Shown in pieces: positions 44,605-54,100 of a stretch of 64,000 nucleotides of DNA (its first letter is position 1; every line of letters begins with the position of its first letter). The notes under the pieces were generated by a model. The model worked only from the letters and a program-made list of their open reading frames with translations. It did not search any database and was not told the origin of the DNA. Source of the stretch: G963677085 sp963677085 (lineage in GTDB: Bacteria; Planctomycetota; Planctomycetia; Pirellulales; Thermoguttaceae); NCBI GenBank assembly GCA_963677085.2, contig CAXXFH010000006.1:976480-1040479 (forward strand). The letters run 5' to 3'. The translations under genes were made by a program, and so were the position numbers.

Positions 44605-44630
44605 CGTTCCCAAGATCCGGCTTGGGAACG
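44605..44630. terminator. hairpin just after the glycosidase gene
   Basis: CGTTCCCAAG, loop ATCCGG, CTTGGGAACG, starting 14 bp after the stop. It is of the same GTTCCCA type as 27581-27606 and 38656-38690. Confidence 0.45.
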
Positions 44631-44689
44631 CACCTCTGCGAAGCTCTGCTTCGCTAGCACAACCAGAAAAACCAAAGGCCGAATAGGTA

Positions 44690-44847
44690 TCTTGCCAAGG
44701 CGCAAAGGCCGGGAAGTTTCTCTTTGCGCCTTGGCGAGATTATTGATATTCGCAGAAGTAGTGAATTGACCACGCAGCGGATTTTCCCGCAATTTCCGTG
44801 CTCCCGTTGGTCGCCCTCGTGTCACTACGTATGCGACGCTCAATAAT
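44690..44847. repeat. palindromic repeat followed by MITE-like copy D
   Basis: TCTTGCCAAGGCGCAAAG (44690-44707) faces CTTTGCGCCTTGGCGAGAT (44722-44740), the same type as 7474-7539. It directly abuts an element of about 109 bp (44739-44847) bounded by ATTATTGATATTCGC and GCGACGCTCAATAAT, carrying the core GCTCCCGTTGGTCGC. The rest of the gap 44592-45387 shows no convincing gene. Confidence 0.68.
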
Positions 44848-45080
44848 CCTCATCGCATAGCCGTTTGCCCAATCGGGTTGACGCCGCTGCATGCCGAACG
44901 CAGGACACGCACCCTCATCTGCTCTGCTGTGCCTGGCGTTTCATCTGCAAGACAATCGCCCAACTTCTTTTCGAATCAGCATCGTTTGGACTGATCGGAA
45001 GTGTCGTTTTGTAGCGGCAGATTGCCTGATAGAATTGCCCTAGTGTTTTGTCAAACCTAAAAAATGGGGTACCGTGCCCT

Positions 45081-45128
45081 CGCTTGCGTGGGCATGTTCC
45101 TCCGGATTTCAGCATGTCCACGCAAGCG
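45081..45128. repeat. inverted repeat (CTTGCGTGGGCATG type)
   Basis: CGCTTGCGTGGGCATG (45081-45096) faces CATGTCCACGCAAGCG (45113-45128). It shares its arms with the palindrome at 22770-22852, and both are preceded by TAGTG(C/T)TTTGTC. Confidence 0.65.
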
Positions 45129-45387
45129 TGAAAGTGGGACATTTATCGAATTGGCAGGCCACCCTTCCATACACGGACCATCTATTTGCCAGCGTTCACA
45201 AAAGAGACACCACACCCCGACGCTAACAAGGAGACAACCTTTTCCTAACCATTCGCTCACCGGATGCTTCAACTCATCTAATACGCAATTCGTATAAAGG
45301 GTAGTTTGATGCGTATCGCTGATTCAACTGTTCCTGATCGTCGGGAGTAATTCCGGATCGTTGGTAATGGTTCCGGAGACAACGGAA

Positions 45388-47619
45388 ATGACCACGGCTG
45401 CCCGCCTATCACAAGGTTCCCAAACGATTACCGCCAGCCCTCGCTCCGATGAGGTGGACAACGCACATGCTCAACGCGGCAGGTTGGTAGTGCGCGTTTG
45501 GCTTTGCCTTCTGCTGTTGCTGGTTACGATTGTCAATAGTGGGTGCGGAGGATGCGGCGGCAACAAGAACAGCGCGATGTTTCGCAAGGCCACCCCAGAG
45601 GAACTACAGGAAATCATCCAAAAGAGAAAAGAAAAAGACGAAAAGGAAAAGGCCGAGGCCGCGAAGCAACGAGCTGAACGGGAGGCCCAAAAAAAGGCTG
45701 CCGAAGCGGCCAAAGCAAGAAAGAAGGAAGAAGAGCGACTTCAGCGCGAGGCCCAACGAGCAGCTCGGGCAGCCGGTGTCCGAGTTCGCCAACAACCGGT
45801 GGTCAAAAAACTCACCCAGCACCCAGCCGAGGTCGCCGACTGGCAAAAAGAAGATTACTACACGGCCTGCGCCGAATACAATCCCCGGCTGTTTCCAGCC
45901 ATCGAGTATCTCGGCGAGAACTTCGTGGGCAACGAAAATGCTGCTCGGTTGCTCGCGAATCTCCTAGAAAAAACGGGAGAACAAAGTGGCCCGGACAACG
46001 GTGCCGAGTACGCCAGCCCACGTGTCGTTGCCATGGTCCTGGCGCTGGGAAAAAATGAGACTCAACTGGCTCGCGATACGCTGGCTCAATTGATGGCCGG
46101 AGAAATCCACACCGAGGCCGACACCGTGGCCCGAGATACGGCGCTACGAGTACTCAGCACAATGCCAGGTGCCCAGGGTGAGACGATCTTACTGAAAGCC
46201 CTCACAACCGCCAGTCCGGACGAAACCTCGGGTAGCCCTTCTCTGGACTTCGCATCCCATGTGTTAGATATCTTGCGAGACAGCGCGTCGTCTGCGTTTC
46301 GTGTCGAGTTGGCCAAAGCCATGTTTTCCCCGGGCTTTCCCCTCGCACGCCGCGAACTCTTCTGGAATTTCCTCCGAGAACCGCGAATCGCGAATCTTTC
46401 GGCCCAAACGGTCATCTACCAGGAGTTCCACGCGCCGCAACACTACAAGATGTCGCTGGAGAAAGATTTCCGCTCTTACGGCTCTGCCCTGATGTCTCGC
46501 CTTTTAGGTATCTCGTCGGGCGCATCGACATCACCAGCACCAGTAGCCACACCTTCTCCGGCGGCAAAGCAAAGTCGGTACGCTAGCCGACGTTTCGGCG
46601 GCGGAGCAAGCCGTCCTCAAGCCACGGCTGTCAAAACATCGGTGTCTACTTCGCCTGCAACGATCCTGTCCAATCTTGACCTCCTGGCACAAACGACCGA
46701 TAACCTTTGGTCGGAAAGCTTCTGCACGTATCTTACCGAACAGATGTTTCACATGGATTCCCTGCACACGCAGAGCGGGGTTATCGCACTTACAGCCACA
46801 CTGCCATTCGACCCGATGCGTCGCAAGCTCCACGCCACATTACGGCGCAATTGGCAAGACGGCTCCAGACCACTCCATGCACTTGCCCAGACGGAAAAGC
46901 TGGCCTACGATCCCGCGTTCTACGTCATCGTCAAGTCGCTTCCCCGGGGCTATGCCGCTTCGGAAGAAAAGGGAGCGACTAACCTGGAACTGCAATACCA
47001 ACGCGCAGTCGCCCGCCAGGCGATCGAAGATCCCAACCTGCGCATGGCTCTGAAATCCAAAGACGTGATCGAGTCGCAATGGTTCGCCACCAGCAATGTC
47101 ATGCTGCTGGGAATCTGCCGTCAGCTCGAGTACGCTGCCCGGGCACGCGAGGCCGCAGCCAAGAAGGCCGTCGGCGGTGAAAAAAGCCAGCCGACTTTCA
47201 TCGATCCGATCGTCTTGCACGAAGGTGCTCGCGTTGTGTCGCGGTACCAACTGCACTGGCCGACAGACGTCCCGCCGGACGTCACGTCGCGGCTGCCCGA
47301 TCCCTTGACGCTTTGCTACGTGCGGATCGAAGAGACGAACGACGCTCGCAAGGTGCTCAACTACTACAAACACCGATTGCCGGGTTGTGCGCGCCACATC
47401 AACGACCAAGGAGCGTGGCTCGAGAGCCTAAAATTCGACGACGACGCCCGCAAGGTCCACTCTCTCGATGTGCTCATTGTCCGTGCCAAGGCCGGACCAT
47501 TTGCGCCGCCAGAGATTGGCGAGAAGCTCACGGTAGAGATTCTGTCGGTCGAGCTAAACGACTTCACCGAGAAAGAAGACTCAGGGGCTCAAGATGAGGG
47601 ACTAGAGGCGAGAGGCTAA
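45388..47619 (+). CDS. putative lipoprotein with coiled-coil and helical-repeat domain
   Basis: About 743 residues. After a polar N-terminus of about 30 residues there is a hydrophobic run and a lipobox-like end (LLLLLVTIVNSGC, then GGCGG), suggesting an N-terminal lipid or membrane anchor. A coiled coil follows, very rich in Lys, Glu and Ala (EKDEKEKAEAAKQRAE). From about residue 150 helical repeats dominate (RLFPAIEYLGENFVGNENAARLLANLL, TLAQLMAGEIHTEAD), HEAT-like in appearance. I recognise no catalytic motif. It may be a periplasmic or envelope scaffold. The start is uncertain: ATG 45388 has GGAG 9 bases upstream, with alternatives at 45361 and 45367. Confidence 0.68.
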   Translation: MTTAARLSQGSQTITASPRSDEVDNAHAQRGRLVVRVWLCLLLLLVTIVNSGCGGCGGNKNSAMFRKATPEELQEIIQKRKEKDEKEKAEAAKQRAEREAQKKAAEAAKARKKEEERLQREAQRAARAAGVRVRQQPVVKKLTQHPAEVADWQKEDYYTACAEYNPRLFPAIEYLGENFVGNENAARLLANLLEKTGEQSGPDNGAEYASPRVVAMVLALGKNETQLARDTLAQLMAGEIHTEADTVARDTALRVLSTMPGAQGETILLKALTTASPDETSGSPSLDFASHVLDILRDSASSAFRVELAKAMFSPGFPLARRELFWNFLREPRIANLSAQTVIYQEFHAPQHYKMSLEKDFRSYGSALMSRLLGISSGASTSPAPVATPSPAAKQSRYASRRFGGGASRPQATAVKTSVSTSPATILSNLDLLAQTTDNLWSESFCTYLTEQMFHMDSLHTQSGVIALTATLPFDPMRRKLHATLRRNWQDGSRPLHALAQTEKLAYDPAFYVIVKSLPRGYAASEEKGATNLELQYQRAVARQAIEDPNLRMALKSKDVIESQWFATSNVMLLGICRQLEYAARAREAAAKKAVGGEKSQPTFIDPIVLHEGARVVSRYQLHWPTDVPPDVTSRLPDPLTLCYVRIEETNDARKVLNYYKHRLPGCARHINDQGAWLESLKFDDDARKVHSLDVLIVRAKAGPFAPPEIGEKLTVEILSVELNDFTEKEDSGAQDEGLEARG

Positions 47620-47935
47620 GGATGAGAAGGTGTTGCTCAAAGTCGCGACGGACGCCGCCAGCTCAACAAAGCCTTCCCTAGCCGACCTACTCCCCCTGCT
47701 TGCACATTAACTGCGTTCTGCTGAAGTGCGGCAAAAGGACGATAAACTCCTTCTCTCTAAATCTTTGCGCCTTCGCGTCTTTGCAAGACGCCTTCTTCGG
47801 GCGCCGGGTGACGGGCAGAAACCCAGCCATAACGCAAATTTAATACAAATCTCATTTGCGGGTCATCATCCCCTCATACCCATCGCCATAATTTGAAGAA
47901 ACGCGAGGCGTTGATCGCTTCGCCCGGGAAGTTTT

Positions 47936-48036
47936 TTATTCCTTGGTTGATTGCGGAACACTTCGCTACGTTCTGTTCCGGGAAGCCGGGCTTCAGTTGG
48001 TCGCCCTCGTTCCACAAGCAATGCAGAACCCAATAG
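47936..48036 (+). repeat. MITE-like repeat, copy A4
   Basis: TTATTCCTTGGTTGATTGCGG to CCCAATAGTAC, with the GGAAC/GTTCC arms and a slightly degraded core (CTTCAGTTGGTCGCC). It ends 66 bp before a DUF1559 gene. The gap also has one arm of the CTTTGCGCCTT repeat near 47760. Confidence 0.7.
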
Positions 48037-48101
48037 TACACGCCGCGGCGGATGGACCTCCTCTTCCCGGTACCTTCGAGTCAGATTTGGAAGGACACCC
48101 A

Positions 48102-49265
48102 ATGCTCGACACCCTCGGTGGTTCGCACTGCCAACATCGCCGTGCTGGCTTCACCCTGGTCGAAATGCTTACGGTGATCGCAATCATCTCTTTGTTGGTT
48201 GCCATCCTCGTTCCGGCGTTGAACATTGCTCGCGAATCGGCACGTGGCACGACCTGCAAAAACAACCTTCGCCAATTCGGTGTGGGCATGCAGGAACACG
48301 CCACGCGAAAAGGAACGCTCTGCACGGGAGCCTTCGATTGGGCCTACGAAGGCTGTGTCGTCGAGCGTGGTTGGGTGGCCGACCTGGTCAACGAAAACAT
48401 CCCCGTAGGCAAGCTCCTTTGCCCGTCGAACCCTTATCAGATTTCGCAAACCTTCAACGACCTGCTCAAGCTGCAACGAGCCGACTTCGACACGAACGCC
48501 AGCGGTGATTTCTGCAACGATCCGCTCGGTTCCGAGGGCGTAACGGACCCGGCGGGCGGATTGATCGTCAATCCCTGTCGGAAGATCCTTGATGAAACCA
48601 GCCCGCTTGCCCCCGGCTCGGACGAACGCCGCGAGCAGGTCGTCGAACGGATTTTCCAACGACACTACAACACGAACTACTGCACCAGTTGGTTCCTGGT
48701 TCGCTCGGGTGTATTACTCGATAGCGATGGCAACCTTGCCCCTAAAGATGCTAACTGCGAAGACTCCCCCCTGTCGCGAAATTCCACGCTGGGCCCATTG
48801 ACGCAGGCGGCGATCGATTCGGCGGAAGTGGCGTCGAACTTCGTGCCGTTGATTGGCGACGCGGCAACCGCAATGGCTCAACCGCTGGCTGAAAGCATTA
48901 CCGACGACCATCCCTCCGGCGAGTTTACCACCTATACGACAACTGCTGGTCCGGTGGTGAAGTCGACGATGGCGGTTCCGACGTTCGAACCCAAAAGCGA
49001 TCCGTCGATTCCCACCGGTACCCACTGGTACACCGCCTGGACGACGATGGTGCTGCAAGACTACCGCAGTTTTGCCCCGCTTCACCGCGGCACGTGCAAT
49101 ATGCTCATGGCCGACGGCAGCGTCCAGGTCTTCAAGGACGCCAACAACGACGGCCGACTGAACAACGGTTTCGACGCCACGACAGAGAGTGGGTTCTCCG
49201 ACGACGACGTGGACCTTCCCCCGGAGGATATCTTCAGCGGATATTCCCTCAAGCAACGCGAGTAA
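48102..49265 (+). CDS. DUF1559-type pseudopilin-like protein
   Basis: About 387 residues. The leader HCQHRRAGFTLVEMLTVIAIISLLVAILVP is a prepilin signal with cleavage before FTLVE. TTCKNNLRQFGVGMQEHA follows, and the C-terminus has H-x9-DG (HRGTCNMLMADGSVQVF). It is much closer to the next gene (49744) than to the DUF1559 gene at 4373: both share LRQFGxGMQ, FCTGA/LCTGA, a WVADxVN segment and the YTAW/YAHH end region, so they are tandem paralogues. ATG 48102 has GGAAGGA 5 bases upstream. Confidence 0.83.
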   Translation: MLDTLGGSHCQHRRAGFTLVEMLTVIAIISLLVAILVPALNIARESARGTTCKNNLRQFGVGMQEHATRKGTLCTGAFDWAYEGCVVERGWVADLVNENIPVGKLLCPSNPYQISQTFNDLLKLQRADFDTNASGDFCNDPLGSEGVTDPAGGLIVNPCRKILDETSPLAPGSDERREQVVERIFQRHYNTNYCTSWFLVRSGVLLDSDGNLAPKDANCEDSPLSRNSTLGPLTQAAIDSAEVASNFVPLIGDAATAMAQPLAESITDDHPSGEFTTYTTTAGPVVKSTMAVPTFEPKSDPSIPTGTHWYTAWTTMVLQDYRSFAPLHRGTCNMLMADGSVQVFKDANNDGRLNNGFDATTESGFSDDDVDLPPEDIFSGYSLKQRE

Positions 49266-49743
49266 GAAACCCGCCCCGCCGATTTCGCCGCTAAATACGA
49301 TCTATCGGAACGGAGTCTTTTGTCTGACGACCGCCCTCGAGAACGGGCAACGCTTCGCTCCCAGAAGCTTGGTACTAAACTGCGACACGGCCAGACCGTG
49401 TTGAAGGATATTGCTCAAACAGACAACGTGAATTGGAAGGAAAGGAGGTGCCGTCGGACTAGAGATTCGAGAGGAAAGAAGAGGCAGTGTCGGCTTCCGG
49501 TAAATCGATTCGTTTTTGCAGCTTACCGGAACCATCGGCTGAATCTTGCATCCATTGCAGTCTACATCGTGAATCATGGGAGGGCGACCATCGGGAGCCC
49601 GGCTTCAAGGCCTGCAACCTTGACCAACCGTTCGACGACCATGCAGACACCAATACGCCTTCGGGCATGGCAAGGTTCGCCAAAATCTAACGCGAAACCA
49701 TTTTTTCTTACATTTTTTGTTTGTGTACCAAGGAGAACGTACG
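49266..49743. other. intergenic gap between two DUF1559 genes
   Basis: 478 bp without a convincing gene. A weak relative of the repeat core, GCGACCATCGGGAGC, lies at about 49584-49598. The last 60 bases are AT-rich and probably contain the promoter of the next gene, whose ribosome site is AAGGAG. Confidence 0.45.
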
Positions 49744-50961
49744 ATGAAACGTAAAGGTTTCACTCTCGTCGAAATGTTGGTGGTGATCGCCATCATCGGC
49801 ATCCTGATTGCCATGCTTCTGCCGGCGCTGCAAGCCGCCCGCGAAGCCGCTCGTAGCACGATCTGCAAGAGCAACCTGCGTCAGTTCGGTATCGGCATGC
49901 AGATGCACGCCGACCGCGACCCCAAAGAGCGGTTCTGCACCGGTGCTTACGACTACAAGCGTGACGGTTGCCCCGACACGTGGGGTTGGGTTGCCGACCA
50001 GGTCAACGCCGGCATCTGCCGTCCCGTCGACCTGCTCTGCCCCAGCAGCACCATGAAGGGCATGGAAAAGCTCAACGAACTGCTCGGTGGCGATGCCAGT
50101 AATGGCAAAGAAGGCTGCCCGGATGAGCGCGTCAACGACGGTGCCTGCACCGCTGCCATGACCGCCGGCAATGGTGCTTACGTCAGCGCGAACTTCATCG
50201 ACAAGGGTTATAGCTCGAACTACGTGTCGAGTTGGTATATGGTCCGTGGCGGCATCAAGCTGTCGACCAGCTTCACCACGGCGAGTGGCAAGGTAAGTAG
50301 CAACATCACTTTCACTGCCTCGTATGATAGTGACGGCGTCGCCCCGACCAGTTGGAAGGGCCTGGGTTGGACTAACGGTCCGCTTACACGCAAGGACCTG
50401 GGCGCCTCGAAGTTGCCCAGCAACATCGTTCCGATGCTGGGCGACGGTGCCCCTGGCGACATGCACGAAGCCACCCTGTTCAACGACCTCACCTACAAGG
50501 ATGAACCGTTCGCCTACGCTGGCGACCGCCTGTGTGAATCGTTCAACGACGGTCCGGCCACTTGGAATGGTAGCGCCTTGATTGCCATGCCTGGCACCGG
50601 CACGTTGGGCACGCTGCTATCCGGTAGCAACTTCGAACCGGACACGACCACCCCGATGTTCGACGGTAACGACGGTATCCCGGGTGCGGCCCAGTACCTG
50701 CAAGACACCCGTGACTGGTACGCCCACCACGGCGGCGAGTGCAACATCATGATGGCCGACGGTAGCGTGCAGTCGTTCTCGGACCAAGACGCCGACGGCT
50801 TCCTGAACCCCGGTTTCGAGGTTGAGGTTGTCGAGGCCGACAAGGAAGCACAGATCCAGCGCCACGGTTTCACCAGCGACGTGGTCGAGTTGGAGCGTGC
50901 CCGGATCTTCAGCGGTTTGTTCATCCGCGATTACCTCAGCGCCAAGGGCAAGTTCGAGTAG
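49744..50961 (+). CDS. DUF1559-type pseudopilin-like protein, probably highly expressed
   Basis: 405 residues. MKRKGFTLVEMLVVIAII is an ideal prepilin signal; AREAARSTICKSNLRQFGIGM and the C-terminal H-x9-DG (HGGECNIMMADGSVQSF) define DUF1559. The mature protein has many Cys (CTGAYDYKRDGCPDTW, PDERVNDGACTAA). Codon choice (many CGT, GGT and AAG, few rare codons) looks more biased than in neighbours, which together with a strong AAGGAG site and multiple downstream hairpins suggests high expression. It is a paralogue of the gene just upstream and is likely exported to the cell surface. Confidence 0.85.
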   Translation: MKRKGFTLVEMLVVIAIIGILIAMLLPALQAAREAARSTICKSNLRQFGIGMQMHADRDPKERFCTGAYDYKRDGCPDTWGWVADQVNAGICRPVDLLCPSSTMKGMEKLNELLGGDASNGKEGCPDERVNDGACTAAMTAGNGAYVSANFIDKGYSSNYVSSWYMVRGGIKLSTSFTTASGKVSSNITFTASYDSDGVAPTSWKGLGWTNGPLTRKDLGASKLPSNIVPMLGDGAPGDMHEATLFNDLTYKDEPFAYAGDRLCESFNDGPATWNGSALIAMPGTGTLGTLLSGSNFEPDTTTPMFDGNDGIPGAAQYLQDTRDWYAHHGGECNIMMADGSVQSFSDQDADGFLNPGFEVEVVEADKEAQIQRHGFTSDVVELERARIFSGLFIRDYLSAKGKFE

Positions 50962-51068
50962 TCCATGCGACTACTCGAAGCTTGCTCCAAGGCACCTGAG
51001 AACTGCCGGTGGCGGTTCTCGGGCGTGAAAACGCGACGAGAGCAGGCGGGCTTCGGCTCGCCTGCTCT
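50955..51068 (+). terminator. three consecutive hairpins after the second DUF1559 gene
   Basis: Hairpin 1 spans the stop codon: CGAGTAGTC-CATGC-GACTACTCG (50955-50977). Hairpin 2 is GAGAACTGCC-GGT-GGCGGTTCTC (50998-51020). Hairpin 3 has a 13-bp stem and a TTCG loop, AGAGCAGGCGGGC to GCTCGCCTGCTCT (51039-51068). None has a long U-tract. Together they could end transcription or protect the mRNA. Confidence 0.6.
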
Positions 51069-51101
51069 TGCACTTTGAATCTTCAACGGGAACTCGATCG
51101 A

Positions 51102-54100
51102 ATGACGCGGCGTCTGGCACTCACTACCTGTTTGCTTTTCGTTTCCGGTGCCTGCGCGCTGGTCTTCCAGGTGGCGTGGCTTCGCGAGTTTCGCTTGGTC
51201 TTCGGCGCCACGACGGCGGCTTCGGCGGCCGTGACGGCCATCTTCATGGGCGGGCTGGGGCTGGGTTCCGCGATCCTCGGCAAACGGGCCGACGCCCAGG
51301 CCAATCCTTTGCGACTCTACGCCCTTTTGGAACTGACGATTGCCTTAAGCGCGGCCGTCAGCCCCTGGCTTATCGACGGTATCCAATGGTTCTATATCGC
51401 CGTCGGCGGACAAACCACTTTGGGCATCGCGGGGGCAAGTATCGTTCGATTGCTGCTATCTACACTCGTACTTGGCCTGCCTACCTGCGCGATGGGCGGA
51501 ACGTTGCCGGCAGCCGTTCGGGCAGTCACCACGCCGCAGGACCGTTGCCGAAATCGGGCGGCCATCCTTTACGGCGTCAATACCCTGGGTGCCGTGCTGG
51601 GCGCGTCGCTTAGCACATTCCTTCTGCTGCCGCACTTGGGAACACGAACCACGCTGTGGCTGGCAGTTGCCGTAAACGTGTGCCTGGCGGCCTGCGCATG
51701 GGCGATTTCGCGGGTGCCCGCTTCCCCGTTTGAATCCCAACAGTCTCATGCCAACGACAAACAGGTGAAAACATCTGCTCGACAGGAGCTTTCCACGCTG
51801 ACAACCAATCCCGCGTTCGTCTACACGGCCGCGGCAATCGTCGGCTTCTGCTTTTTCCTCATGGAACTGGTCTGGTACCGAATGCTCGGGCCGATTCTGG
51901 GAGGAACAACCTTTACATTTGGTCTGATTCTGGTCGTCGCACTCTTGGGGATTGGTCTGGGTGGGGCGGCCTACGCACTGCTGAGCCGATACCTAACACC
52001 AAGCTTGATCGGTTTCGCCACGACCTGCGGCGTGGAAGCCGCTTGCATTGCCCTGCCGTTTGCCGCCGGAGACCGCTTGGCCGTGTTGGCCGCCCAATAT
52101 CATGAAATGGGAGGCGGATTCGCTGGGCAAGTATACGGCTGGGCAATCGTCGCCGGTTTGGCGATTTTCCCGGCAGCCTTCGTCAGCGGAATTCAATTTC
52201 CCCTGCTGGTTGCCCTGGCCGGTCGGGCCGAAAAAGACGTGGGGAAACAGGTGGGGTTCACGTTGGCCTGCAACACCTCGGGCGCGATCCTCGGGTCGCT
52301 GACCGGAGGATTTGGGTTGCTTCCCCTGCTGACTGCTCCCGGCGCATGGATCGCCGTGGTGCTGCTTCTCACGGCACTCGCCCTGGGAACAATCCTCCTG
52401 ACAATGCGACAGAGCAATACAGCGCAACAGGGCAATACAGCGCAACCGCGCAATACAAGGCGACAGAGCAACGGCCAAATGGGACGCGCAGGAGCACTCG
52501 TTCCCCTGGGAGCCGCCGCCGTAGCCGCTCTGTGTCTTTGGACGACCGGCCCCACCGCCGCCTGGCGACACAGCGGCATCGGAGCGGGACGCTTCCAACT
52601 GCCAAGCGATCAGCCAAACGACCTTCGCCGCTGGGCCAACGCCGCTCGTCAAGACGTGATCTGGGAAGCCGAAGGCGTCGAAGCGAGCATCGCGCTGGTG
52701 GCCAATGATGGTCTTTCCTTCTTCGTCAACGGCAAGAGCGACGGCAACGCCACGGGCGATGCCGGTACGCAAATCATGCTGGGCATGCTTCCGGCGATTC
52801 TTCATCCTGAACCCAAAACGGCCCTGGTTGTTGGGCTTGGCACGGGCGAAACGCCCGGTTGGCTGGCCGAAGTGCCGAGCATCGAACGGGTTGACGTGGC
52901 CGAACTGGAACCCGCCGTCGACGAAATGGCCCGTCGCTGTGCGGCCGTCAACCACAATGCCCTGCGCCATCCCAAGGTCCATCGCATCTACAATGATGCC
53001 CGCGAAATCCTTCTAACCACGCGACAGTCCTACGACATTATCGCCTCGGAGCCCTCGAACCCTTATCGCGCAGGCATCGCCAACCTGTTCACTCGCGAAT
53101 ATTACCTCGCTTGCCGAGAACGGCTGAACGAGCAAGGACTGTTTGTTCAGTGGCTTCAAGGCTACGAGATCGATGAGCAAACCGTGCGAACCGTGCTAGC
53201 TACACTCGATCATGTGTTCGAGCACGTCGAGGTTTGGCAATCGAAATCGGAAGACACGTTGTTGGTTTGCTCCTGTCGGCCGATGCAGTACTCGGCCGAA
53301 GCACTCCGGGAGAGAATCTCGCAAGAACCGTTCCGCTCGGCCCTTGCCTGTGGTTGGCGCGTGGTCGATCTCGAAGGTTTCTTTTGCAGATTCATTGGCG
53401 GTCCCGAACTAGCGGCAGACTATGCCCAACAAGAGTCCGGTCGGCTCAACACCGACGATCACAACCTGGTGGAATACGGTTTTGCGCGAACGGTGGGCCA
53501 AGAAGCCACGGGGTTTTCGATCGAAGGTTTGCGTGAACGGGCCGTTGCCTTGAATGCACAGTTTCCACAACTCGACCATGCCGACGACATCTGCTGGGAC
53601 CGCGTAGAAGGCCACCGCCAGCTTCTCTACGCCCTAACGAACCGAATCGTGCTTCCCGCCAATCCGTCGCCTGAACATACGGCCCGATCCGAAGTGCTCC
53701 GAAGATACTGGGCTGCCGACATGAAGGGAATGACCGACGCCTGGGAAACGGCCGGATACGAACCCATCTTCCCTTCGGAAGTCGCTCTGCTGGGTTTGGG
53801 ATATGCCGACCAGGCCGACGACAAGGCCCTGAAGTTCATCGACAAGCTGGAAACGTTTCAACCAGTCGAGGCCGATGCCATCGCCGCCTACCTCGCCGTG
53901 AAGCAAGGAAACCCAACGCGAGCCGCCAGTTTGCTGAAACGAGTTTTTCGGGAGTTGCGAACCAATCCCTGGGGACTCTCCCACACCTTGCAACTCTGCT
54001 TCAAGGCCGCAGTGCCGGTGGTTCAGTCGATCCCCACGCAAGCAGAGCCAATGTATCGAGCATTACGTGAACCCTTCGCCGTGTACGCCTATGAGGGGAT

